In this document: positions 9,173-16,824 of the stretch, one piece after another | Layout of the letters: the number at the start of each line of letters is the position of its first letter | Numbering within the stretch: position 1 is the stretch's first letter | Assembly (NCBI RefSeq): GCF_014651595.1 | Contig: NZ_BMXE01000008.1 | Location: forward strand, 1 to 64,000 | Direction of reading: 5' to 3' | Source of the DNA: Pseudovibrio japonicus | Lineage (GTDB): Bacteria > Pseudomonadota > Alphaproteobacteria > Rhizobiales > Stappiaceae | Length of the DNA: 64,000 bases | Notes under the pieces: model-generated | The model's database searches: none | Seen by the model: the letters and a program-made list of their open reading frames with translations, nothing else | What the model was told of the DNA's origin: nothing | Made by a program: the position numbers and the translations under genes

Positions 9173-9205
9173 GCATTCCATGACACAACTATTTGTATGG
9201 AATGC
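9173..9205 (-). promoter_or_regulatory. Perfect 9-bp inverted repeat before the YheO-type regulator
   Basis: GCATTCCAT (9173-9181) and ATGGAATGC (9197-9205) are perfect complements separated by 15 bases, in the gap between the deacylase stop and the regulator start. As RNA it would form a hairpin ending about 15 bases before the regulator ATG. As DNA it could be an operator for autoregulation. The sequence does not decide between these. Confidence 0.45.
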
Positions 9206-9251
9206 TTCAAAATCTCCATTCTAGAAACCTGTTTTGCCTGCGATTTGCAAG

Positions 9252-10256
9252 TCAAGTTTCAACGTGTCCCACAACGGCAAGCGCGTCACCTCTTTGCACC
9301 AGACCTTGCCCGGCGGTACAGAACAGAACGCCCGAAGTATTGGCTGTCACAGGCAAGGGCGGACGCTCCACCCGGTCAGCAAAATGCAGGTAGCCGATCT
9401 GCTGGCCCTTTTCTACATAAGCCCCTAGCTCATGGGAGCATTCATAGATGCCGGTTTCATCTGCGTAGGTGTAATGCTGCAAACCATCCACCAGAAGCGT
9501 TTGCCTATCGCTCTGCGAAGCCTCCGGGCCTGTCCAGACCGGATTCTCTGCAATAATGCCCATTGCATGCAAAACACCGCGTAACCCGTGATGAGTGATA
9601 GCAACAGTCGTGGCGCTCGCAAGGGCTGAGCCGCCTAGCTCTGTCGCCAAGATACGTTTGTCTTGTTGCTCCACTTCGGTATCAATCATCTCCGCTGCTG
9701 AAGGCTCGCGGATGATCACGGTTAGCGGCGCATCAAATGCGTTGGCCAGCTTCATGATCTCTTGCGTGGCCGCATCAGTTTTCTGCACTGGTACAAAGGC
9801 ACAGGGAATAAAGTTCAGCGAACGTCCGCCCGAATGTAGATCAACCACCACATCACAGCGTGGGATCAGTTCGCGGGTGACAAAGTCCGCGATACGCTCA
9901 GTGATCGTCCCGCGCGGGTTGCCCGGAAAAGCCCGGTTCATATTGCCACCATCCAGCGGTGACAACCGCGCCCCAGCTTGCACAGCAGGTGTATTGAGTG
10001 CAGGCAGAACAATCACCTGACCCTGAATGTCCTCAGGCTGCAAACCGCCATGGACCAGATGGGAGAGGGCAATCGGTCCTTCATACTCATCCCCATGACT
10101 ACCACCCAGCAACAAGCAACATGGTCCCTCACCATTCTTGATGGAGAACAACGGCACGCGCTGGTTTGACCACGCGCTGTGGTTCATGGAAGCGGGCACA
10201 TTAATATAACCGGCATGAAAGCCATCGCGATCCAACGGGACAGAGGTCGAGGGCAT
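9252..10256 (-). CDS. DoeB/EutE-like deacylase (succinylglutamate desuccinylase/aspartoacylase family)
   Basis: A zinc carboxypeptidase-like deacylase of 334 residues. The metal and substrate motifs are clear: GGSHGDEYEG (His and Glu of the HxxE site) near residue 55, then NMNRAFPG, then VDLHSGG with the second zinc His. The C-terminal barrel ends with GxVxxGxxLAVVG. It is closest to DoeB/EutE, which removes acetate from N-alpha-acetyl-diaminobutyrate in ectoine breakdown. The ectoine-ring hydrolase that makes this substrate is not in the window, so another N-acyl amino acid is possible. Start 10256 has GGAAGA seven bases upstream. The gene lies between the aminotransferase and the YheO-type regulator genes on the same strand. 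Confidence 0.8.
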   Translation of the reverse strand: MPSTSVPLDRDGFHAGYINVPASMNHSAWSNQRVPLFSIKNGEGPCCLLLGGSHGDEYEGPIALSHLVHGGLQPEDIQGQVIVLPALNTPAVQAGARLSPLDGGNMNRAFPGNPRGTITERIADFVTRELIPRCDVVVDLHSGGRSLNFIPCAFVPVQKTDAATQEIMKLANAFDAPLTVIIREPSAAEMIDTEVEQQDKRILATELGGSALASATTVAITHHGLRGVLHAMGIIAENPVWTGPEASQSDRQTLLVDGLQHYTYADETGIYECSHELGAYVEKGQQIGYLHFADRVERPPLPVTANTSGVLFCTAGQGLVQRGDALAVVGHVET

Positions 10257-10366
10257 GAAAATCTTCCAAAAACAACTAAAGAAACCGAGGGTGGACAGGT
10301 GCAAGAAAGACCAGTGCTTGGGTGGCGTAATTGCCGGGTCTTCTGCACCTGCCCTGGGGACCAGTG

Positions 10367-11494
10367 TTAGGCCGTTTCCAAAATGGAGCCGACCACCTTG
10401 TTCAAGCGGTTTAGGCCTTCACGCAAATGCGCTTCTGGCAGAGCTGAACTGAACCGGAAGTGATTTTCAACGTGGAAGCGGCTGCCCGGAATTACCAGAA
10501 CGTCTTGTTCTGCATGCAAACGGCGACAGAGAGTTTCCGAGTCCACCGGCAAATCAAACCGGATGAAGGACATGGCAGATGCCTTTGGCGGCGAAACGGT
10601 GAACACGCCTTGATGCACCTTTAAAGCTTCGGTCAGAGTTTCAAAGCCGGTGCGGATCAAACGACGCGCCCGCTCCACCAAAAGGCCACGTGCAGGCTCG
10701 GCAAGAGCAGCTTCCGCAAGACGCATGGAAAGGGTGGTTGCAGCGACGGTCGCGTATTCATGACGGCGCCAGCTCGCTGTGATCGTGTCCTTCGGCGCAA
10801 CCATCCAGCCAAGCCGCAGACCCGGCAGGCCATAAGCCTTACTCATGGAGTTCAGCACGACCACCTTGTCGTAGTCCCCCCAGAAGCTCTTGGTCACTTC
10901 GTCAGTGTCGCGTTCAGTACCGATGTAAACCTCATCCGCAACAATCCAGGCACCAACCTTGGCTGCCGCTGCAATGATCGCATCGCGCTCTTCCTGACTT
11001 ACCACCTGTCCGGTTGGGTTGTTCGGGTTGATGATGTGAATGACCTTGGTGTTCTCATCCACCGCATCCATCAGCGCTTGCGGGTCAATCTTCCAGTCGT
11101 TGTATGGGTCCAGATCAACATAACGCACTTCAATGCCGCGATTGCGTACATCGCCGGTCAACTGCTCATAGATAGGCCGGAACGCCACCATGTTGTCGCC
11201 GGGTTCAAGCAGTGTATTGGCCACCAGCGTGTTGGCCTCGGATGCGCCCGCCGTCACCAGAATATTCTCAGCGTCGGCGCCCTCATACATCTTGGCAATG
11301 TGCTCGCGCAGCAGGGTCGATCCGTTCACCTGTGGGTAGTCCAGCACGGTGCTCCAGATGGTGTTCGGATCAAGCCCTGTCAACTTGATCAGCTCTTCAA
11401 CCTTCATCGGGTGCACGCCACTTTCAGAATAGTTGTATTTTACACCGTGTTCCAATTCCGACAGGAACTGCTCAACGTGGAAGGGGTGAAACAT
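10367..11494 (-). CDS. PLP-dependent aminotransferase, class I/II
   Basis: About 375 residues with fold-type I features: GASEANTLVANTLLEPGDNM for cofactor phosphate binding, NPNNPTG, VADEVY with the Asp that contacts the pyridine nitrogen, and SMSKAYGLPGLRLGW with the Schiff-base lysine. The C-terminal RFDLP...FRFS region carries the substrate-carboxylate Arg. The substrate cannot be read from sequence. Neighbours (deacylase, OCD-family reductase, threonine-dehydratase-like enzyme) suggest a role in amino-acid derivative catabolism. Start 11494 has AGAGGA upstream. An upstream in-frame extension to 11602 looks non-coding and has no ribosome-binding site. Confidence 0.87.
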   Translation of the reverse strand: MFHPFHVEQFLSELEHGVKYNYSESGVHPMKVEELIKLTGLDPNTIWSTVLDYPQVNGSTLLREHIAKMYEGADAENILVTAGASEANTLVANTLLEPGDNMVAFRPIYEQLTGDVRNRGIEVRYVDLDPYNDWKIDPQALMDAVDENTKVIHIINPNNPTGQVVSQEERDAIIAAAAKVGAWIVADEVYIGTERDTDEVTKSFWGDYDKVVVLNSMSKAYGLPGLRLGWMVAPKDTITASWRRHEYATVAATTLSMRLAEAALAEPARGLLVERARRLIRTGFETLTEALKVHQGVFTVSPPKASAMSFIRFDLPVDSETLCRRLHAEQDVLVIPGSRFHVENHFRFSSALPEAHLREGLNRLNKVVGSILETA

Positions 11495-11617
11495 GAGGTG
11501 TCCTCTCTTTCGAATAAGGCATATCTTTTTCCCAGTGTCGAAAATATGGCTGCAAGCAACAAAACCACGCACTGGTAGATCAATCTGGTGGCGACAAGAC
11601 ACTCAAAAAGCGCAGGG

Positions 11618-11629
11618 GTCCTTAAGGAC
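11618..11629. promoter_or_regulatory. 12-bp perfect palindrome upstream of the aminotransferase gene
   Basis: GTCCTTAAGGAC is a perfect palindrome about 125 bases upstream of the aminotransferase start and 100 bases downstream of the EutC-like gene. Its GTC...GAC ends resemble the GTCTAAATTAGAC palindrome in the eutB/eutC gap, but the centres differ. It is a candidate operator at most. Confidence 0.3.
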
Positions 11630-11730
11630 AATTTCCGCGCAGTTCTGGTCAAATCCAAAATCTGGCAATTCCGCTGGTCACTACGGTCGCTGGCGTACCA
11701 CCAGAGTGTCAGAGCAGCGCAATTACGGGG

Positions 11731-12696
11731 TTAGGGGCGGGCAGAATTGCGTTCGACACTGTTCCAAACTGATTTCGCAATCGCAGCATCCTGCACGGCA
11801 ACACCTGTCAGGTCCGCAATGGTAATATCCTCATCACTACGCGGTGCAGCCCCGTTCGCGAGTGCTTCACCCAGCGGGGTCAAATCCGCTTCTGCAACCA
11901 ATCCTGCCTTGATCGCATTGGCCGTTTCGCCATGTTCAACACACTGAGATGGCGAATCCACGAAGACCTGAGAAGCTTTCGCAAACAGCTGCGCATCAAT
12001 CTCCTGCTTGCCCGGGGAGTCCGCACCAACAGCGACGATATGAGTGCCCGGCCTTACCCAATCGGCTTGAATGAGCGGCTCGCGGGATGGCGTGGTGGTA
12101 ACAATCACATCCGCCTGCTCGCACAGCGCTTCTGCTGTGGGAGCTTGTGCAACCTCCACCGCTGGCAGCTCGGAGCCCAGTGTCTTGACCAGCGCCGCGA
12201 CTTTCTCGGCATTGCGTCCCCAGATGACAACGGACTTATACCCCAGCAGCTCACAAATCAGCTTGGCTTGCAGGTGCCCCTGAATGCCATTGCCGATGAT
12301 GCCAATGGTCTTGGCAGAGCTCCGCGCACCCAAACGGGTTGCAATCACTCCGGCAAGTGCTGTGCGCAGATCTGTCAGAACGCCTTCATCCTGCAAAATC
12401 GCAAGCGGCGTGCCGTTAACCGCAGAAATCACTGCCATAAAGCCATTGGAGGAGGGCAGGCCCTTTGCAGGATTATCATAAAAGCCGGTGGCGAGTTTGA
12501 CCGTGAAGACGCTATCATCTGCAACATGGGCACACTTGATATGGCATTCCCCATTTGCAGCGTCAAAACCAAGATGGGTAACGGGTGCAACCTGTGCCTT
12601 GCCAGCAGCAAAAGCCTTGAAGCCGTTTTCTATATCGCCCAGCACGGCCCGCACGTCCACATGCTTAAGGATCTCTGCTTTCCCAATGATTTGCAT
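11731..12696 (-). CDS. eutC: EutC-like protein, ornithine cyclodeaminase family
   Basis: About 321 residues of the ornithine cyclodeaminase/mu-crystallin family. There is an N-terminal substrate half (GECHIKCAHVADDSVFTVKLATGFYDN) and a Rossmann half with the GIIGNGIQGHLQA NAD(P)-binding loop near residue 125, followed by ADVIVTTTPSREPLI. It best fits EutC of ectoine/hydroxyectoine utilisation. Relatives of the same family (BhcD) reduce iminosuccinate to aspartate. Start 12696 has AAGGTGAG upstream, better than the ATG at 12720. It is transcribed divergently from the EutB-like gene across a palindrome-bearing gap. The family call is strong; the exact reaction is inferred from its neighbour. 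Confidence 0.78.
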   Translation of the reverse strand: MQIIGKAEILKHVDVRAVLGDIENGFKAFAAGKAQVAPVTHLGFDAANGECHIKCAHVADDSVFTVKLATGFYDNPAKGLPSSNGFMAVISAVNGTPLAILQDEGVLTDLRTALAGVIATRLGARSSAKTIGIIGNGIQGHLQAKLICELLGYKSVVIWGRNAEKVAALVKTLGSELPAVEVAQAPTAEALCEQADVIVTTTPSREPLIQADWVRPGTHIVAVGADSPGKQEIDAQLFAKASQVFVDSPSQCVEHGETANAIKAGLVAEADLTPLGEALANGAAPRSDEDITIADLTGVAVQDAAIAKSVWNSVERNSARP

Positions 12697-12721
12697 CGCG
12701 ATTATCTCACCTTCATGCATC

Positions 12722-12752
12722 GTCTGGTTTGGACTTAACGTCTAAATTAGAC
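12722..12752. promoter_or_regulatory. Tandem 13-bp palindromes in the eutB/eutC gap (candidate operators)
   Basis: GTCTAAATTAGAC (12740-12752) is a perfect 6+1+6 palindrome. GTCTGGTTTGGAC (12722-12734), a degenerate copy with the same GTC...GAC ends, lies 18 bases away centre to centre. Both sit in the roughly 100-base gap between divergent eutC-like and eutB-like genes. The geometry fits cooperative binding by a dimeric regulator, possibly the YheO-type protein at 8514-9158. Confidence 0.5.
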
Positions 12753-12797
12753 TAAACAGTATATAGAAACATTTCCTATGACAAGCCGGAAAACGCC

Positions 12798-13778
12798 ATG
12801 ACAATTGAAATTGCCCATATTCGCCAGGCGCAGGAACGAATCTTTCCTTACGTGCAGCCTACGCCGTTGCGACCGTCCCACGCCTTGAGTGAACGGCTGC
12901 AGGCCAAGGTATCTCTCAAATTTGAAACCATGACGGCAACCGGGGCATTCAAGCTGCGCGGGGCGACCAACAAATTGTTGAACCTGCCGGAAGATCAGCG
13001 CGCACGCGGTGTGATCACAGTCTCCAGCGGTAATCATGGTCGCGCGGTCGCCTATATCTCCAAGGCGCTCGGCATCCGGGCCGTCGTCTGCATGCCAGAG
13101 ATCGTTCCGCCCGAGAAAGTCGCCGGACTGCGCGACTTCGGCGCCGAAATTGTAATCCATGGCCAAAATCAGGATGAAGCCGATGCCGAAGCCCGCCGGA
13201 TCGGTCAGCGGGACGGATTACTCTTCGTCTCGCCATTTGATGATGCGGATGTCATCGCAGGGCAGGGCACTATTGGGCTGGAGCTTCTCGAAGTCGCGCC
13301 GCAGCTGGATACCGTACTGGTCCAGCTCAGCGGCGGTGGTTTGATGAGCGGTGTCGCAAAAGCCCTCAAAAGCATAAAGCCAGAGATCGAGGTGATCGGA
13401 ATTTCCTCTCTCCATGGCGCTGCGATGCTGGAGAGCATTCGCGCCGGAAAGATTGTCACCGTCGAGGAAGAGCCGACCATCGCAGATGCCCTGCCGGGGC
13501 CAATTCCACCTGATAACCGCTACACCTTCGCCATGTGCCGTGAGCTGGTGGACGACCACATTCAGGTCTCCGAAGATCAGATCGCTGAGGCGATGGCCTA
13601 CATCCTGCACAACGAAAAGTGCATCGTCGAAGGCGCAGGCGCCGCTGGCGTTGCCGCACTGCTCAATCACCCGGATCGGTTCAAAGGCAAAAACGTTGCC
13701 GCCATCCTCACCGGCGACAACATCAAAGTAGAGCGAGCCCTGTCCATCATTGCGAAGGCACAATCACCGCGCACCTGA
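12798..13778 (+). CDS. eutB: EutB-like threonine dehydratase family enzyme
   Basis: A 326-residue fold-type II PLP enzyme. The PLP lysine lies in FETMTATGAFKLRGATN near residue 50. The phosphate and substrate loop is VSSGNHGRAVAYI, and a glycine-rich VQLSGGGLMSGVA loop follows near 180. It lacks the C-terminal ACT domain of biosynthetic IlvA and matches the short EutB/serine-threonine dehydratase type. EutB is associated with hydroxyectoine use; relatives such as BhcB dehydrate 3-hydroxyaspartate to iminosuccinate, which an OCD-family partner reduces. Pairing with the divergent EutC-like gene supports that two-step logic here. ATG 12798 is adopted without a strong ribosome-binding site. Confidence 0.8.
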   Translation: MTIEIAHIRQAQERIFPYVQPTPLRPSHALSERLQAKVSLKFETMTATGAFKLRGATNKLLNLPEDQRARGVITVSSGNHGRAVAYISKALGIRAVVCMPEIVPPEKVAGLRDFGAEIVIHGQNQDEADAEARRIGQRDGLLFVSPFDDADVIAGQGTIGLELLEVAPQLDTVLVQLSGGGLMSGVAKALKSIKPEIEVIGISSLHGAAMLESIRAGKIVTVEEEPTIADALPGPIPPDNRYTFAMCRELVDDHIQVSEDQIAEAMAYILHNEKCIVEGAGAAGVAALLNHPDRFKGKNVAAILTGDNIKVERALSIIAKAQSPRT

Positions 13779-13850
13779 CGGAATGACCACTCTAAGTGTA
13801 ACCCGGTCTTGTTTGCGGGGGAGTACGCCATCGTCTCCCCCGCACAGCTG

Positions 13851-15044
13851 TTACTTCCGCGTCATTGCAAGCAACGGCCCGTACGTCCAAACATACACCG
13901 CAAACGCCAAGATCCACGCCAGTGCTGAGGCATCGTAAAAGCGCATGGCCAGATCAGGCGCAAATCCCGCTGCAAAACGAAACAGCACGGAAGCCGCCAT
14001 CGCGCAGTAAAGGAAGGTGGTACTACGACTGGCTGTCAGGTCCTGTCCGGTATGGCCTAGAGTAGAGCGGGTCATCACTGCCAAAGTCATCATGCCCATC
14101 ACGCCCGCCATTAGCAGGTGTTGTGCTCCCGCCAGATCCAGCAGGCTCGGGGCAAGAATGGCGAGACCGAGCACCAACAGTCCTGTCGGCAAAAACAGAT
14201 AGCTCGCGTGTAGCACCAGAACCAGCGGCTCCCTGAACGTGTGCAGCCCCTTCCAGCGAGCCAATCGCGCAAAGTGCAGTAAACCAGCCGCCACCAGCAT
14301 GACGCCAGCGAGCCAGTGTTCGTCAAGCGCAGTCCAGATCAGCAGAGCAATCAGCAAAAACAGCAGGCAAACCTTGTCGAATAACTGCATCGGCCCAACG
14401 GGAAGATCCTTACTGCCTTGCTTCACCAGCCAGTTGCGGGTGAAGGAGGGAATGATCCGCCCGCCAATCAGCCCGACCATCAAAACCATCGTGGAGATAC
14501 CAAGACGCATACCATAGCCCTGCGCGGCATACTCACCGACCCACGCTTCCCAATGGAACAACAGGTTCGCCGTAATCAGCAGCCCGAGCAGTGCAAGCAC
14601 AATCAGGTTACGCCAGTTCTTGCCTGCCATAATCTCGCGCAGGCACGCCACCGCCAGCATCACCGGCATGGCAATATCAAACGCTGCAACAAGCCCAGCC
14701 GGAAGATAGGCCCCAAACAACACCGCGACACGGCCAAGCACCCAAAGGCTGAAGAGGAAAATCAACGGCTTGCCAACAATTGGCATGCGCCCCGTCCAGT
14801 TGGGAATAGCCGTTAGCAAAAAGCCCGCAACAATGGCACTCAGATAACCAAACAGAAATTCGTGTGCGTGCCACGAAACCGCATCAAACGCGACAGGAAG
14901 GTCAATATGGCCGGAAATGAGAGGAATCCAGAGCAGCATAAGCAGGATTGCCCAAACGGCGCTGGCGAGGAAAAATGGTCTGAACCCATAGCTAAAAAGC
15001 GCAGGGCCTTGCCAGGATCTGACTTGTTCCATAGTGGTCGACAT
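13851..15044 (-). CDS. nnrS: NnrS family membrane protein (nitric-oxide stress)
   Basis: About 397 residues, almost entirely transmembrane (roughly 12 helices). The family features are YGFRPFFLAS near the N-terminus, the WHAHEFLFGY histidine motif after the second helix, GGRIIPSFTRN and MTRSTLGHTG. NnrS is a haem- and copper-containing inner-membrane protein, regulated together with nitrite and NO reductases in denitrifiers, and helps cells resist NO-derived damage. ATG 15044 is preferred; an in-frame ATG at 15083 adds 13 unrelated residues. An NNR-like box lies about 100 bases upstream, in line with control by nitrogen oxides together with the nir genes 4 kb away. Confidence 0.92.
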   Translation of the reverse strand: MSTTMEQVRSWQGPALFSYGFRPFFLASAVWAILLMLLWIPLISGHIDLPVAFDAVSWHAHEFLFGYLSAIVAGFLLTAIPNWTGRMPIVGKPLIFLFSLWVLGRVAVLFGAYLPAGLVAAFDIAMPVMLAVACLREIMAGKNWRNLIVLALLGLLITANLLFHWEAWVGEYAAQGYGMRLGISTMVLMVGLIGGRIIPSFTRNWLVKQGSKDLPVGPMQLFDKVCLLFLLIALLIWTALDEHWLAGVMLVAAGLLHFARLARWKGLHTFREPLVLVLHASYLFLPTGLLVLGLAILAPSLLDLAGAQHLLMAGVMGMMTLAVMTRSTLGHTGQDLTASRSTTFLYCAMAASVLFRFAAGFAPDLAMRFYDASALAWILAFAVYVWTYGPLLAMTRK

Positions 15045-15140
15045 AAGGCGCTCTTGTATTTTTCTCGATGCGCTTGTGCACATTCAGTGATCTATGGTTT
15101 AGCGGTACCATCAGCTTCACCAATCTCAAAGGCCATGTCC

Positions 15141-15154
15141 TTGACTATTATTAA
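15141..15154 (-). promoter_or_regulatory. NNR/FNR-type box upstream of nnrS
   Basis: On the minus strand this reads TTAAT-N4-GTCAA, close to the TTAAC-N4-GTCAA boxes bound by NNR-type Crp/FNR regulators in Paracoccus. Its centre is about 103 bases from the nnrS start. The same type of box lies before nirS at 24313-24326. Confidence 0.55.
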
Positions 15155-15780
15155 GTGCGCTCTGCATTTAAAGGGCTGCAATATTTCGGAGCGCGAATGT
15201 CCCGCCGTGCCTCTCAGCTGATTGAGGCAAAGGTACGCACCAAAAGCACCACATGGCGTTCCATGCAGTGTTGAACCTAAGTCTCCCGAGAAACGGGGTG
15301 AGCAAGGCGAACAGGCGATGCCTGCGCTACTTGTTTAGATTAGTTTCTTCGGCATTGGCTGACGCCTTGCCCGGATGTTTTTGTAGGAGGCTATGGCCAA
15401 GCTCCAAAAGACGCTTTGAGAAGGCACCCCTGTTACGAGAATGACTCCCAGTGCTGACGCCCTTTAGTTTGACCGCGCATCCTCCCGCCCCAACACTCAT
15501 GGCGTTTGGGCAACCTCCACGGACCTGCTGCAAAATACGTTACCTTCCGCAGTAGCCCCATCCAACCCACGACAAACTGACGGACGGTCCACCAGCAACC
15601 CGCTACGTAGGCATAGCATTAGTATGGGCACATCTTTGGAGGAGGGGGATAAGTTTCTTGTGACCCGCCATGCGCATCATATCTACTTTTAAACTCGTTC
15701 AATTAACGGGAGGATTACCAGCGCGCAACAGCCCAATTTTTTAGCTTAAGCAAACGGCAACCAGTCCAAATACCCAGTGA
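15155..15780. other. Intergenic region between nnrS and the ECF41 operon
   Basis: About 630 bases with no reading frame I can support. Several short frames are interrupted, and their translations look like no known family. I see no RNA gene or repeat. The ECF41 promoter lies just beyond its right end. Confidence 0.4.
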
Positions 15781-15792
15781 ATGATGGTGCTC

Positions 15793-15819
15793 TGTCACAA
15801 ACCGAAAGTCTACCTCGTC
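15793..15819 (+). promoter_or_regulatory. ECF41-type promoter (TGTCACA-N16-CGTC)
   Basis: TGTCACA (15793-15799), a 16-base spacer, then CGTC (15816-15819) is the published consensus for ECF41 sigma factors. Transcription should start near 15826. That leaves a roughly 30-base leader before ATG 15856 and rules out upstream start codons. The operon it drives ends with an ECF41 sigma factor gene, so autoregulation is likely. Confidence 0.8.
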
Positions 15820-15855
15820 CTTAAGGGTGACAATGATTTCACAACGGGGAGCGGT

Positions 15856-16242
15856 ATGACGCGCATCTTACTTCTAGTTATTGGGGCCTATTATTTCGCA
15901 AACGGCCTCTTCATGATGGCAGCACCAGAAAATTGGTATCAGCTGACTCCTGGTGTCAGCATGACAGGCCCATACAACTGGCACTTCATTATCGACATTG
16001 CTCTCATCTATATGATCAGCGGCGCTGCTTCGATGTGGGGATCGTGGAATAACAATTTGACCTCCATCTTCGTGGGGCTTAGTTGGCCGGTCTCGCATGC
16101 TGTATTTCATATTTACGTTTGGGTTGAGCGCGGTGCGCCAGCCGACTTGATCGCCCTCGCAAACCTTGCTGGGATCCAGCTGCCCGCGTGGATAGGCCTC
16201 TTAATTCTTGCAAAATATCAAAACGCTAAACCGTCACAATAA
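15856..16242 (+). CDS. Small integral membrane protein, first gene of ECF41 operon
   Basis: A 128-residue protein with four predicted membrane helices (about residues 3-22, 42-62, 68-90 and 103-121). The loop PENWYQLTPGVSMTGPYNWHFIIDI joins the first two. I do not recognise a named family; the layout is DoxX-like in a general way. ATG 15856 follows GGGGAG and lies about 30 bases after the predicted ECF41 transcription start. A longer frame from 15781 would begin upstream of the promoter and is rejected. It is followed after 33 bases by the AhpD-like gene. ECF41 operons typically carry carboxymuconolactone decarboxylase-like, oxidoreductase or epimerase genes; here a membrane protein leads. 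Confidence 0.75.
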   Translation: MTRILLLVIGAYYFANGLFMMAAPENWYQLTPGVSMTGPYNWHFIIDIALIYMISGAASMWGSWNNNLTSIFVGLSWPVSHAVFHIYVWVERGAPADLIALANLAGIQLPAWIGLLILAKYQNAKPSQ

Positions 16243-16275
16243 AACTGCAGTCACAAAGAGTTAGGGAGAAAGTTG

Positions 16276-16824
16276 ATGCTGAAGTGGATTATCCATAGCG
16301 GCTTGAGAAAGTTTTCCAAGCGCTACGACTACGACAATCAATACATGCATAGGCTTGTAGATACCTCCACATCTGTGGGCGTAGGTATCGCCTGTTTGCC
16401 ATTGTTATCGCAATTCCGTAGGCCAAAAGAAGCGGTAGATATCTGGGCTGGGGCAATGCTGGCTTCTACTTTGGATGGCGGCTGTAGCCAATGTGCAGAC
16501 CTGATCGTCAAACAGGCCGTGGAAGCTGGGGTAAGCGAAGCAAAACTAGCTGCTTGCAGGCAAGGCAGCGCAAAACAAGCGGGCGAAGTTGGGCTTGGGT
16601 TTCGGTTTGCCGTTGCTGTTATTCAGGATGATGCAGCTCGTGACGAATTGCGCCGTGAAATAGACCTGCGTTTCGGCAATAGTGCTGTGGTTTCTGCTAC
16701 TCTTGCAGCGGCAACAGGGAGGATGTTCCCCGTGATGAAACGTGGCTTAGGCCGGGCTGCCATTTCACCAGTTTACCTCTATGATCCAGAGGCCTTACCA
16801 ACTGATAAGAATGCGCGCCCATGA
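16276..16824 (+). CDS. Carboxymuconolactone decarboxylase/AhpD-like protein
   Basis: A 182-residue soluble protein. The stretch IWAGAMLASTLDGGCSQCADLIVKQAVEAGV carries a CxxC pair (CSQC) in the helix position expected for AhpD/carboxymuconolactone decarboxylase folds. The rest (AKLAACRQGSAKQAGEVGLGFRFAVAVIQDD) fits the helical core. Such proteins often act as peroxidase partners or redox-active enzymes. No His follows the second Cys directly, unlike classical AhpD, so the catalysis is uncertain. AGGGAG precedes TTG 16273 and ATG 16276; I use the ATG. The stop overlaps the ECF41 start (ATGA). This partner type is the commonest one known for ECF41 sigma factors and strengthens the call. Confidence 0.7.
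   Translation: MLKWIIHSGLRKFSKRYDYDNQYMHRLVDTSTSVGVGIACLPLLSQFRRPKEAVDIWAGAMLASTLDGGCSQCADLIVKQAVEAGVSEAKLAACRQGSAKQAGEVGLGFRFAVAVIQDDAARDELRREIDLRFGNSAVVSATLAAATGRMFPVMKRGLGRAAISPVYLYDPEALPTDKNARP

Noticed and set aside
15781-15855. Extended start at 15781 for the first ECF41-operon gene
   Set aside because: This start lies upstream of the ECF41 promoter elements at 15793-15819, while ATG 15856 has a GGGGAG site and lies just after the expected transcription start.
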